A stretch of DNA of 64,000 nucleotides, from positions 124,001-188,000 of the forward strand of contig NZ_CP014598.1 in assembly GCF_001687105.1 (NCBI RefSeq), in the 5' to 3' direction. Under the pieces are notes generated by a model that ran no database searches, had not been told where the DNA came from, and worked only from the letters and a program-made list of their open reading frames with translations. The stretch comes from Salipiger sp. CCB-MM3. GTDB taxonomy: Bacteria > Pseudomonadota > Alphaproteobacteria > Rhodobacterales > Rhodobacteraceae. Below are positions 17,215 to 25,465 of the stretch, piece after piece (within the stretch, counting starts at the first letter, position 1; each line of letters opens with the position of its first letter). The position numbers and the translations under genes were made by a program.

Positions 17215-18306
17215 ATGCAGACGCCCTATTACCTGATCGACAAGTCGCGGCTGCTGCCCAACATGGAAAAGATCGCGCATCTGCGCGAGACCTCGGGCGC
17301 CAAGGCGCTGCTGGCGCTGAAGTGCTTCGCCACGTGGTCGGTCTTCGACATGATGAGCGAGTATATGGACGGCACCACCTCCTCCTCGCTGTTCGAGGTG
17401 AAGCTGGGCCGGGAAAAATTCCCCGGCGAGACCCACGCCTATTCCGTGGCATGGGCCGATCACGAGATCGACGAGGTTCTGGCAAGCTCCGACAAGGTGA
17501 TCTTCAACACCGCCGCGCAGCTGCAGCGTTTCGAAGAGGTCAGCCGCGGCCACACCCGCGGGCTGCGGGTCAATCCGGGCGTCTCGACCTCGGGCTTCGA
17601 TCTTGCTGACCCCGCCCGCCCCTTCTCGCGCCTCGGCGAGCATGACCCTGCGGATATCGAGCCGGTGCTCGAGCAGGTCAGCGGCTTCATGTTCCACAAC
17701 AACTGCGAGAACGACGATTTCGAGCGCTTCGACAACATGCTCGGCTCCATCGAGCAGCGCTTCGGCCATCTCATCCGCCAGATGAAATGGATCAGCCTCG
17801 GCGGCGGCATCCATTTCACCGGCGAGGGCTACCCGCTCGACCGTCTCGCCGAGCGTCTCAGGCGTTTCGCTGGCGAAAACGAGGTTCAAGTCTATCTTGA
17901 ACCGGGAGAAGCCTCGATCACCAATTCGACCACGCTGGAGGTCACCGTGCTCGACACGCTCTTCAACGACAAGAACCTCGCGATCGTCGACAGCTCGATC
18001 GAGGCGCATATGCTCGACCTGCTGATCTACCGCGAAAGCGCCAAGATGGACGAAAGCGGCGATCAGCCGTGGATGGTCTGCGGCAAATCCTGCCTCGCGG
18101 GCGATATCTTCGGCGAGTTCAACTTCCCCGCCCCGCTCAAACCCGGTGACCGGCTCTCGATCCAGGATGCCGCCGGTTACACGATGGTCAAAAAGAACTG
18201 GTTCAACGGGGTGCAGATGCCCGCCATCGCCATCCGCGAGCTCGACGGCAGCGAGCGGCTGGTGCGCGGCTTCACCTATGAAGACTTCCGCGACGCGCTC
18301 TCCTGA
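17215..18306 (+). CDS. nspC: Carboxynorspermidine decarboxylase
   Basis: PLP-dependent, alanine-racemase-fold decarboxylase of 363 residues that removes CO2 from carboxynorspermidine or carboxyspermidine, giving norspermidine or spermidine. The N-terminus MQTPYYLIDKSRLLPNM and the PLP Lys36 in LLALKCFATW are typical. SLGGGIHFTGEGYP and YLEPGEA are the phosphate and substrate motifs. GGAGGT lies about 7 nt before the ATG at 17215. An upstream in-frame start at 17173 has no such site. It forms a two-gene set with the dehydrogenase that follows. Confidence 0.92.
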   Translation: MQTPYYLIDKSRLLPNMEKIAHLRETSGAKALLALKCFATWSVFDMMSEYMDGTTSSSLFEVKLGREKFPGETHAYSVAWADHEIDEVLASSDKVIFNTAAQLQRFEEVSRGHTRGLRVNPGVSTSGFDLADPARPFSRLGEHDPADIEPVLEQVSGFMFHNNCENDDFERFDNMLGSIEQRFGHLIRQMKWISLGGGIHFTGEGYPLDRLAERLRRFAGENEVQVYLEPGEASITNSTTLEVTVLDTLFNDKNLAIVDSSIEAHMLDLLIYRESAKMDESGDQPWMVCGKSCLAGDIFGEFNFPAPLKPGDRLSIQDAAGYTMVKKNWFNGVQMPAIAIRELDGSERLVRGFTYEDFRDALS

Positions 18307-18347
18307 GCGCCGCGCGGATCAAACGGACAAAATGGAGGTCCTTTGAG

Positions 18348-19583
18348 TTGAAAAAAGACGTTCTCATCATCGGCGCAGGCGGCGTCGCTCAGGTCGTGGC
18401 GCATAAATGCGCTCAGAACAACGATGTGCTTGGCGCGATCCATATCGCCAGCCGGACGCTTTCGAAGTGCGAGGCGATCCTTGAGTCGGTGCGCGAAAAG
18501 GGTGCCATGAAAACCGAGGGCGTTCTTGAGGCTCATCAGGTCGACGCGATGGACAGCGCCGCCGTGGCCGATCTCATCCGCAAGACCGGCGCGCAGATCG
18601 TGATCAACGTGGGCTCGGCCTTCGTCAACATGTATGTGCTCGACGCCTGCATCGAGACCGGCGCCGCCTATATCGACACCGCCATCCACGAAGACCCGGC
18701 GAAGATCTGCGAGACCCCGCCGTGGTACGCCAACTACGAGTGGAAAAAGCGCGACCTCTGCGCAGAAAAAGGCGTCACCGCGATCCTCGGTGCCGGCTTC
18801 GATCCGGGCGTGGTCAACGCCTTCGCGCGTTTCGCCATCGACCAGATGGACGAGGTCAAAAGCATCGACATCGTCGACATCAACGCTGGCAGCCACGGCA
18901 AGTATTTCGCCACGAACTTCGACCCGGAGATCAACTTCCGCGAGTTCACCGGCACCGTCTACTATTGGGAAGACCAGCAGTGGAAGGAAACCTCGATGTT
19001 CGCCTCGGGCCGTGACTGGGATCTGCCCGTCGTCGGCACCCAGCGCGCCTATCAGTCGGGCCACGACGAGGTGCATTCGCTCTCGGCCAACTATCCGCAG
19101 GCCGACGTGCGCTTCTGGATGGGCTTTGGCGAGCATTACATCAACGTCTTCACCGTGCTGCAATCGCTCGGCCTGCTGTCCGAACAGCCGGTAAAAACCG
19201 CCGAAGGCCTCGAAGTGGTGCCGCTCAAAGTGGTCAAGGCCGTGCTGCCCGATCCGTCGTCGCTGGCGCCTGACTACACCGGCAAGACCTGCATCGGCGA
19301 TCTGGTGAAAGGCGTGAAGGACGGCGAAGAGGTCGAGATGTTCGTCTACAATGTCGCCGACCACAAGGACGCCTACAATGAGGTCGGCAGCCAGGGCATT
19401 TCCTACACCGCCGGCGTGCCGCCGGTCGCCGCCGCGATGCTGGTCGCCACCGGTGAGTGGGACGCCAAGACGATGAAGAACGTCGAAGAGCTCGACCCCA
19501 AGCCCTTCTTCACCATCCTCGACGACATCGGCCTGCCGACCCGCGTCAAGGATGCCAAGGGCGACCGCGCCTGGAACGCATAA
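18348..19583 (+). CDS. Carboxynorspermidine dehydrogenase (saccharopine dehydrogenase family)
   Basis: NAD(P)H-dependent reductase of 411 residues that condenses aspartate-semialdehyde with putrescine or diaminopropane to carboxyspermidine or carboxynorspermidine, the step before NspC. The N-terminal nucleotide-binding motif is IIGAGGVAQVVAHKCAQ, and GAGFDPGVVNAFARFA is typical of the family. The start is TTG, with GGAGG 9-10 nt upstream; no better start exists. It competes with the ectoine genes for aspartate-semialdehyde. A terminator follows. Confidence 0.92.
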   Translation: MKKDVLIIGAGGVAQVVAHKCAQNNDVLGAIHIASRTLSKCEAILESVREKGAMKTEGVLEAHQVDAMDSAAVADLIRKTGAQIVINVGSAFVNMYVLDACIETGAAYIDTAIHEDPAKICETPPWYANYEWKKRDLCAEKGVTAILGAGFDPGVVNAFARFAIDQMDEVKSIDIVDINAGSHGKYFATNFDPEINFREFTGTVYYWEDQQWKETSMFASGRDWDLPVVGTQRAYQSGHDEVHSLSANYPQADVRFWMGFGEHYINVFTVLQSLGLLSEQPVKTAEGLEVVPLKVVKAVLPDPSSLAPDYTGKTCIGDLVKGVKDGEEVEMFVYNVADHKDAYNEVGSQGISYTAGVPPVAAAMLVATGEWDAKTMKNVEELDPKPFFTILDDIGLPTRVKDAKGDRAWNA

Positions 19584-19616
19584 GCGTCTGACCAAACAGT
19601 AAAATCCCAAAATTCG

Positions 19617-19648
19617 CGCCCCGGAAGCCAAGCTTTCGGGGCGTTCTT
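19617..19648 (+). terminator. Rho-independent terminator of the nspC-dehydrogenase set
   Basis: A 12-bp stem (19617-19628 with 19632-19643, one G-U pair) has a CAA loop and a T-rich tail. It lies 34 bp after the dehydrogenase stop codon. Confidence 0.88.
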
Positions 19649-19832
19649 CGTTTCAGCCCCAGCCGGCACAACCGCGCCGCCATCCCCGCTTCTTCTCTTT
19701 AAAAATACGCCGGGGGTGAATTGGCCTCCGGCCAAGAGGGGGCAGCGCCCCCTTTCCGCCCCCGGCAATTGCGCCCCAAAGCCCGCTCCGGCACAGTGCG
19801 CCTTCCGAGACCATAGAATAAAGGCCGCCCGC

Positions 19833-21074
19833 ATGAGCCCCGCGTCCCCCTCCCCTGCCCCGCCCGCCGCCGCCGGTCGCTGGCCGATGCTCGCGGTGAT
19901 CTGCCTCGGCGTCGTCGGCGTTCTGACCACATGGTTCTCGGCCACCGCCATCGTGCCCGAGCTGATCACCGAATGGCGCCTCAGCCCGGCGCAGGCGGCT
20001 TGGCTCACCAATGCGGTGCAACTGGGGTTCGTGGTTGGCGCGGTCGGGTCCTCGCTCGTGAACCTGCCGGACATATTGCCGATGAAGCGCCTGATGACCG
20101 CCGCCGCGCTGCTTGCGGCGCTGGCCAATCTGGCGCTGCTGTTCACCGGCCCCAGCGGCGCCATCGCCGCGCGCTTTGTCACCGGCGTCGCGCTGGCCGG
20201 GGTCTACCCCCCTGCCCTCAAGCTCATGGCCACATGGTTCGTGCGGGGGCGCGGTCTGGCGCTCGGCTTTCTGATCGGCGCGCTGACCCTCGGCTCGTCG
20301 ATGCCGCACCTCATCCGCGCCCTGACCGAGGGCATCGACTGGCACAGCGTGGTCTGGGGCACCTCCGGCGCGGCGCTGGTCTCTGCCATCCTGTTCGCGG
20401 GTACCTTACGCGAAGGGCCGCATGGCTTCGGCCGCGCCACCTTCGACCCAAGGCAGTCGCTCGCCGTGTTTACCAACCGTCCACTTCTGCTCGCCAACCT
20501 AGGCTACTTCGGTCACATGTGGGAGCTTTACGCAATGTGGGCATGGTTTCTCGCCTTCGCCGCCGCCGCGCAATCGGGCGGCCTCGCGCCCTTCCCCTTC
20601 GGCACGGCCTCGATGCTCAGCTTCGTGGTGGTCGCCAGCGGCGCGCTCGGCTGCCTGCTCGGCGGCTGGCTGTCGGACCGGATCGGACGTTGCTTCACCT
20701 GCGCCGGGATGATGCTGGTCTCGGGCGGCTGCGCGGCGCTGATCGGCTTTGCCTTCGACGGCCCGCCGCTGCTCTTGGCGCTGCTGGCGCTGGTCTGGGG
20801 CATCAGCGTCATCGGCGACAGCGCGCAATTCTCCGCCGCGGTCACCGAACTGGCCGAGCCGCATTTTGTCGGCACCGCGCTGGCGCTGCAGATGGGCCTC
20901 GGCTTTGCGCTCACCGTCGTGGCGATCTGGCTGCTGCCGCTTTTCGCCGCCGCCATCGGCGGCTGGCAATGGGCCTTCCTCTTCCTGCTGCCCGGTCCGG
21001 TGATCGGCACCGCCGCCATGCTGATCCTGCGCCGCCGTCCCGAAGCGGCGAAGCTGGCCCATGGCGCGCGCTGA
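19833..21074 (+). CDS. Major facilitator superfamily transporter
   Basis: Membrane protein of 413 residues with about 12 predicted hydrophobic helices. The loop after helix 2 is reduced, and GWLSDRIGR (near residue 283) is the loop motif between helices 8 and 9. The ATG at 19833 follows AAAGG and places the first helix (PMLAVICLGVVGVLTTWFSA) near the N-terminus. Earlier in-frame codons run through proline-rich non-coding sequence. The substrate is not evident. Its neighbours (polyamine synthesis on the left, replication genes on the right) give no firm hint. Confidence 0.82.
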   Translation: MSPASPSPAPPAAAGRWPMLAVICLGVVGVLTTWFSATAIVPELITEWRLSPAQAAWLTNAVQLGFVVGAVGSSLVNLPDILPMKRLMTAAALLAALANLALLFTGPSGAIAARFVTGVALAGVYPPALKLMATWFVRGRGLALGFLIGALTLGSSMPHLIRALTEGIDWHSVVWGTSGAALVSAILFAGTLREGPHGFGRATFDPRQSLAVFTNRPLLLANLGYFGHMWELYAMWAWFLAFAAAAQSGGLAPFPFGTASMLSFVVVASGALGCLLGGWLSDRIGRCFTCAGMMLVSGGCAALIGFAFDGPPLLLALLALVWGISVIGDSAQFSAAVTELAEPHFVGTALALQMGLGFALTVVAIWLLPLFAAAIGGWQWAFLFLLPGPVIGTAAMLILRRRPEAAKLAHGAR

Positions 21075-21098
21075 GGCCCCTCGGGCTGACCGCCGTGG

Positions 21099-22298
21099 TC
21101 AGCCCTTTTCGCTCTCAGCCTCGATATCCTCGAAGGCACCGGGCGACAGCTCTTCCCAGAACGCCACGATCGCCTCGGCATTCAGCGCCGACATCCAGCC
21201 ATGGCGCTCGAAATCGTCGCGCGCCGCGCCCGACAGCCGCCCCATGAACAAAAGCTTGTCCGCATCCCGCTGCGTCGGTTTGCGGCTCGCGGCCAGATCG
21301 CGGATGCGCTCCAGCCGCCGCGCGCGCAGCGTTGACGGTTTCGGAGGGTTTCGCCGCGAAACCTCCGCCGCGCCGTAATCCTCGCGCAGCGCCTTGGTGA
21401 GATAACCCACCGCGTTCTTCACGCCTTCGCGGCCGGTCACGAAATCCAGCTTCTCGGCCACATATTTCTCGCCATGCTCGCCCAGCCACTGCCGCGCCAG
21501 CCGGTCCGAAACGCCAAGCTCGCGCAGCTGCGCATAGAGGTCCGAGTTTCGCAGCCCCTCGCCATCGTCGAGATCGAGGATCGCCAGCTGCGGGTTCTCG
21601 GAGATCAGAAAGCGGATGTCGGTCACCGTCCGGCCCATCTTGCGGGTCTCCGGGGTCAGCATGATGTTCGAGGTCTTGTTCACCTCGGCCACCGCGGGCT
21701 TGATGATCTTAGCGTTAAGCTGCTTGTAGACCTCGTAATAGGGACTGTCCGAGACCCCCATGAGCCGCCGGAACAGATCGAGCGACCACCAGCCGGTGGA
21801 GCCTGTGCGCACGAAACGGTAGCAGTTCTCGTAAAGCGCCAGCGCGTGGCCCGATGTGAAGCGGCGCTGGATGTTCAGGTTGATCAGCGCAAAGACCTTT
21901 GGATCGTGCAGCTTCTCGGCCAGCGCCGGGGAATAGGCGTACTCGCAGATGCCGCCCTTGAGCTTGGCGTAGCTGAGCAGCGAGCTGACGCCCCATTCCT
22001 GCTGACCCTTCTCGTCGAGCATGTCCCATTCCGCCACCGTCTCGGCGAGCCCGCGCAGAGACTGTTTCAGCGTCTCCATGTCGTTCGAATTGTAGCCGAT
22101 CATCAGGCACAGCGTGCGCGCGTCGATCTGGTGACGACTCTGCGAGGTCAGCGTGTCGTAAGCGTTAAGCAGCAGCACGTTCGACAGCTTGCGCTGCAAC
22201 AGCGTCAGCTTGCCCGAGACGTGGATCGCCGCCACGTGTTTCTTGACCGCGCCGCGGCGCAGGGGGCCGCTCAGCCGCTCGCGGGGAATGTCGTCCAT
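21099..22298 (-). CDS. Plasmid/chromid replication initiator (Rep_3-like)
   Basis: Initiator protein of 399 residues with the two winged-helix arrangement of Rep_3 proteins: KLTLLQRKLSNVLLLNAYD (about 30-48), then SGHALALYENCYRFVRTG and LFRRLMGVSDSPYYEVYKQLNAKIIKPAVAEVN. The C-terminus is an extra charged region of about 130 residues. The gene reads away from parAB across a 589-bp region with tandem iterons, which it would bind to start replication. Similar initiators define compatibility groups of roseobacter plasmids; I cannot name the group. A palindrome inside the coding sequence is listed separately. Confidence 0.88.
   Translation of the reverse strand: MDDIPRERLSGPLRRGAVKKHVAAIHVSGKLTLLQRKLSNVLLLNAYDTLTSQSRHQIDARTLCLMIGYNSNDMETLKQSLRGLAETVAEWDMLDEKGQQEWGVSSLLSYAKLKGGICEYAYSPALAEKLHDPKVFALINLNIQRRFTSGHALALYENCYRFVRTGSTGWWSLDLFRRLMGVSDSPYYEVYKQLNAKIIKPAVAEVNKTSNIMLTPETRKMGRTVTDIRFLISENPQLAILDLDDGEGLRNSDLYAQLRELGVSDRLARQWLGEHGEKYVAEKLDFVTGREGVKNAVGYLTKALREDYGAAEVSRRNPPKPSTLRARRLERIRDLAASRKPTQRDADKLLFMGRLSGAARDDFERHGWMSALNAEAIVAFWEELSPGAFEDIEAESEKG
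21343..21366. repeat. Intragenic palindrome, copy 1 (inside the rep gene)
   Basis: GAGG-G-TTTCGC-C-GCGAAA-CCTC type palindrome within the rep coding region. In the protein it encodes part of EVSRRNPPKPS. The same palindrome core occurs in parA and flhA. Confidence 0.75.
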
Positions 22299-22887
22299 TC
22301 TGCTCTCGCTTTCCGGGCCGTCGGGCCCCAGTGTCGATCCTCAAGGCTCCGGGCGCGTGGAGGCGAGTCGCCATGGTCCGGTTGCAGCTATGATCGGCCA
22401 AAAGGTATCCACGGGCAAGTGGCTCTCTGGCACCTCAGGGCAATCCCGGAAACGGGCACCCATGGTTTTGACGGGGTGAGGAAAGGTATCCATTTGCAGG
22501 ATCCCTCGGATCCGGCGGCGGGCAGGGCGAGTCCGATTCGTGGCGAAAAGACCCTAAGACGGGGAAAATCGACACTGATTAAGGCTCTGGGACTCGGGAA
22601 CCCGAGAATCGGGGCCCTTGATCCCGGAAATGGGTGCCTTTGGTCCCGGAATCGGATGCCCTTTAACCCGGACGCAGGCACCCTAAGACCCGTAAGTGAC
22701 TGTAAATACGTATTTTCTACAGCGTAAAGATTCAAAAGAAGATCCAAATACTCTCAAACATCTGGTGCCGATGTGCCAGAATGATCCATATTTAGAGGAC
22801 TTAGGGTCTCAAGCTGGTTAACTTCGCCCAACCCATGTGCCATAGTTTCGTGGATATCGCGGCAAACAGCGAACGTGGTGAGGCGAC
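22299..22887. other. Probable replication origin with iterons between rep and parA
   Basis: No gene is seen here. Four tandem 22-bp units lie at 22601-22622, 22623-22644, 22645-22666 and 22667-22688. Each begins CCCG(G/A)(A/G) and carries G(C/G)(C/A)C(C/T)TT-like sequence in its second half. A fifth, separate unit is at 22445-22466. The first tandem unit forms CTCGGG-AA-CCCGAG with the bases before it (22593-22606). AAAGGTATCCA occurs twice (22401-22411 and 22482-22492). AAATACGTATTT (22704-22715) is a perfect palindrome, followed by an A/T-rich stretch to about 22800 that could melt first. Confidence 0.75.
22601..22688. repeat. Four tandem 22-bp iterons
   Basis: Four imperfect units are joined head to tail, each exactly 22 bp, with CCCGGA-type starts and a GCCCTT-like core. 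The spacing of two helical turns places every unit on the same DNA face, as in Rep-binding iterons. Confidence 0.8.
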
Positions 22888-24291
22888 ATGGCACATAAAC
22901 CGGGCAGTTCCCCGAAGGCTGATCTTCCCCCTTATTTCAATATCGACCCGGCGGAGGCGGCTGCCAAGCTCTCTGATCCGATCGACACCGCGCGTTTTGC
23001 GAAGGCCGCCGCCTTTGCCATGCGCGGGCGCGACGATCTGGCCCGGCGCGGCTATGCCCCCGATGGCGCCAAGCGTCTGCGGCGGTTCTCCACATGGGAA
23101 GTCTGCCGCTACCTGATCCCGGTGAACGCCGCGCATCTGCGCCGCGTGCTGCGCCAGAACCCGGACCTGCCGCAGGGCGAAGGCGAGGGCGGTTCGAAGT
23201 GGTTCACCCTCGAAGAGGTGCTGCGGCTGCGCGACCATTTCGCCGAGGAAGGTGCCAAGGACCGCGAGTATCGCGCGTGGCGTCCCGAGGGACAGCCCGC
23301 CAAGGTGGTCTCTGTGGCCAACTTCAAAGGCGGTGTCGGCAAGACCTCGACCTGCGCGCATCTGGCGATGTCGGCGGCGCTTGATGGCTACAAGGTGCTG
23401 GTGATCGATCTCGACAGCCAAGGCTCGATGACCTCGATCATGGGCGGCAAGGTCGAGGACGAATGGCAGACCGTGTTCCCCATGCTGGCGCGCGATTACG
23501 CGCAACACCTGCAGCAAGAGAACAAGGTACGCGAGGCCTCGGGCCAGAAACCTTTCCCCTTTGATGAGACACTGACCGCAGCGTTAGAGGTTTCGCCGCG
23601 AAACCTCGTGCAGAAAACCCACTGGCCAAACATCGACCTCATTGGCGCGCAGTTGAACCTTTACTGGGCGGAGTTTCAGGTGCCGGTGTGGCGCATGCAG
23701 ATGCTGAGCTGGCCGCTGTGGGATGCGCTGACCAATGCCCTGCAGGACGGCGGGATGCTGGATGAGTATGACATTATCCTGCTCGATACGCCGCCGGCGC
23801 TTGGCTATCTGACGATCAATGCGCTGTCGGCGGCGGACATCCTGCTGGTGCCGCTGGGGGCGAGCTTTCTGGAGTTCGACTCCACCGGGCGCTTCTTTGA
23901 CATGATCTACTCGACCTTCGCCTCGATCGAAGAGGGCGAGAACCGGGTGCGGCGGCAGGGCGGCCTGCCGGAGATGCGCTTTGAATGGGACGCGGTGCGG
24001 GCGCTGGTCACGCGGTTCGACGCGGCGCAGCAGACCGATCTGGCGAATGTGATCCAAGCCTATTTCGGGGATTTCATGACCACCTACCGGCAGGAATTGA
24101 CGGCAATGGTGGGGCAGGCGGGCGAGCAGGTCTCTGGCATCTACGAGACCGATTACCGCGACTTCAACCGTGACACCTATGTGCGCGGGCGCGAGACCTT
24201 CGACCGGACCTGGGCCGAGGTGAAGGAAGTGATCCTCGGCACCTGGTGGCGGGACGTGCAGATGGAAAATGCTGAACGGGAGGCAATCTGA
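22888..24291 (+). CDS. parA: ParA-family partition ATPase
   Basis: Partition ATPase of 467 residues. The deviant Walker A is NFKGGVGKTS (about 147-156), followed by the Asp-rich VIDLDSQGSMTS and DIILLDTPPALGYL (Walker B). The long N-terminus holds a MerR/HTH-like stretch (RRFSTWEVCRYL) typical of large plasmid ParA proteins that bind their own promoter. The stop overlaps the parB start (ATGA). It is divergent from the initiator gene. Confidence 0.92.
   Translation: MAHKPGSSPKADLPPYFNIDPAEAAAKLSDPIDTARFAKAAAFAMRGRDDLARRGYAPDGAKRLRRFSTWEVCRYLIPVNAAHLRRVLRQNPDLPQGEGEGGSKWFTLEEVLRLRDHFAEEGAKDREYRAWRPEGQPAKVVSVANFKGGVGKTSTCAHLAMSAALDGYKVLVIDLDSQGSMTSIMGGKVEDEWQTVFPMLARDYAQHLQQENKVREASGQKPFPFDETLTAALEVSPRNLVQKTHWPNIDLIGAQLNLYWAEFQVPVWRMQMLSWPLWDALTNALQDGGMLDEYDIILLDTPPALGYLTINALSAADILLVPLGASFLEFDSTGRFFDMIYSTFASIEEGENRVRRQGGLPEMRFEWDAVRALVTRFDAAQQTDLANVIQAYFGDFMTTYRQELTAMVGQAGEQVSGIYETDYRDFNRDTYVRGRETFDRTWAEVKEVILGTWWRDVQMENAEREAI
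23587..23607. repeat. Intragenic palindrome, copy 2 (inside parA)
   Basis: GAGGTTTCGC-C-GCGAAACCTC is a perfect 10+10 bp palindrome around one central C. It encodes EVSPRN in ParA. It is the best-preserved of three copies in the window. Confidence 0.8.
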
Positions 24292-25379
24292 TGGCCAAGA
24301 GACGCAAGCTCGAAGCGCCTTCGGCAGAGGACCTGAGCCGCTACGAAGAGGAGTTTCGCCGCGAGACCGCCGGGCGCGGGCCGCTCTCGGCGCCGATCGC
24401 GCAGGTGGCCGCCGAGGCCGCGACGCTGCATGATCCGCGCCCGCCCGAGCGCCGCGCCGAGGATGCCAAGGACCGGGTGGATGCCGAGCGGATGCGCGAC
24501 GCCGAAGGGCGTGGGCTGCTCATGCTGGAGCTGGCGGTGGAGGACATCAACGCCGACGCGCTGGTGCGCGACCGGGTGGTGCTGGACGTCGAGGAGATGG
24601 AGGAACTGAAGGCCTCGATCGCCAAGGGCGGGCTGCGGCTGCCGGTGGAGGTGTTTGCCACGCCCGATGATGCGCAGGGCTTCGGCTATGGGCTGCTGTC
24701 GGGCTACCGCCGTCTGAAGGCGGTGCGCGATCTTTACGCGCTCACCAAGGATGCGCGCTACGCCAAGATCAAGGCGGTGATCCGCGATCCGGAGGCGATG
24801 GGCGGCACCTTTGCGGCGATGATCGAAGAGAACGAGATCCGCGCCAACCTGAGCCATTACGAGCGCGGGCGCATCGCGGTGATCGCGGCGCAGCAGGGGG
24901 CCTTCGTCAATGCCGAGGAGGCGGTGAACGCGCTCTTTCCCATGGCCTCGAAGGCGAAGCGCTCGAAGATCCGCTCGTTCGCGCTGATCTTCGAAGAGCT
25001 GGGCGACATGCTGACCTTCCCCGATCTGCTCAAGGAGAAGGACGGGCTGCGCATCGCCGCGGCGCTGCGCGACGGCGCCGAGGTACGGCTGCGCGAGGCG
25101 CTGGCCGAGAAGGTGCCGGAGACGCCCGCCGAGGAGGCCGAGCAGATCGCCGCGGCGCTGGACGGGTTGGAGCGGAAGCTGGACCCGGCCCGGGGCGGAC
25201 GTCCGAAGAAGGCGGCCAAACCGGCGCCCGCCAAGGCGCTGTCGTCGGGGCTGACGCTGCAACTGGGCGAAGACACGCAGGGCTGGTACATCCGCGTCGG
25301 CGGCAAGCGGGTCGGGCGCGAGCTGATGGAGGCGGCGATGTTCGAGCTGGAGCGGCTGCTGGAGGCGCCGGGGAAGTAG
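24291..25379 (+). CDS. parB: ParB-family partition protein
   Basis: Centromere-binding protein of 362 residues. The ParB/Spo0J core includes LKASIAKGGLRLPVEVF, GYGLLSGYRRLKAVRDLY and MIEENEIRANLSHYERGRIAV, the CTPase-fold box. A helix-turn-helix region and a charged C-terminal dimerisation part follow. Its first codon overlaps the parA stop. Candidate parS-like inverted repeats lie just downstream. Confidence 0.92.
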   Translation: MAKRRKLEAPSAEDLSRYEEEFRRETAGRGPLSAPIAQVAAEAATLHDPRPPERRAEDAKDRVDAERMRDAEGRGLLMLELAVEDINADALVRDRVVLDVEEMEELKASIAKGGLRLPVEVFATPDDAQGFGYGLLSGYRRLKAVRDLYALTKDARYAKIKAVIRDPEAMGGTFAAMIEENEIRANLSHYERGRIAVIAAQQGAFVNAEEAVNALFPMASKAKRSKIRSFALIFEELGDMLTFPDLLKEKDGLRIAAALRDGAEVRLREALAEKVPETPAEEAEQIAAALDGLERKLDPARGGRPKKAAKPAPAKALSSGLTLQLGEDTQGWYIRVGGKRVGRELMEAAMFELERLLEAPGK

Positions 25380-25386
25380 CGGGGGT

Positions 25387-25458
25387 TTAGAGTTAGAAGC
25401 GAACTCTAAGCTAATGATTTAATTATCTAATCCCCGGCCGAGGGGCTCTCAACCGGGG
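25387..25458. repeat. Inverted repeats after parB (candidate centromere or terminators)
   Basis: TTAGAGTT (25387-25394) and AACTCTAA (25402-25409) form a perfect 8-bp repeat. CCCCGG (25432-25437) and CCGGGG (25453-25458) form a second. A/T-rich sequence lies between them. They separate parB from the convergent antiporter gene, and either a termination or a ParB-binding role would fit. Confidence 0.4.
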
Positions 25459-25465
25459 AAATCGA

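Noticed and set aside
22189..22747. Open frames crossing the iteron region
   Set aside because: They run through repeats with no protein-like pattern and start inside rep; origin function explains the sequence better.
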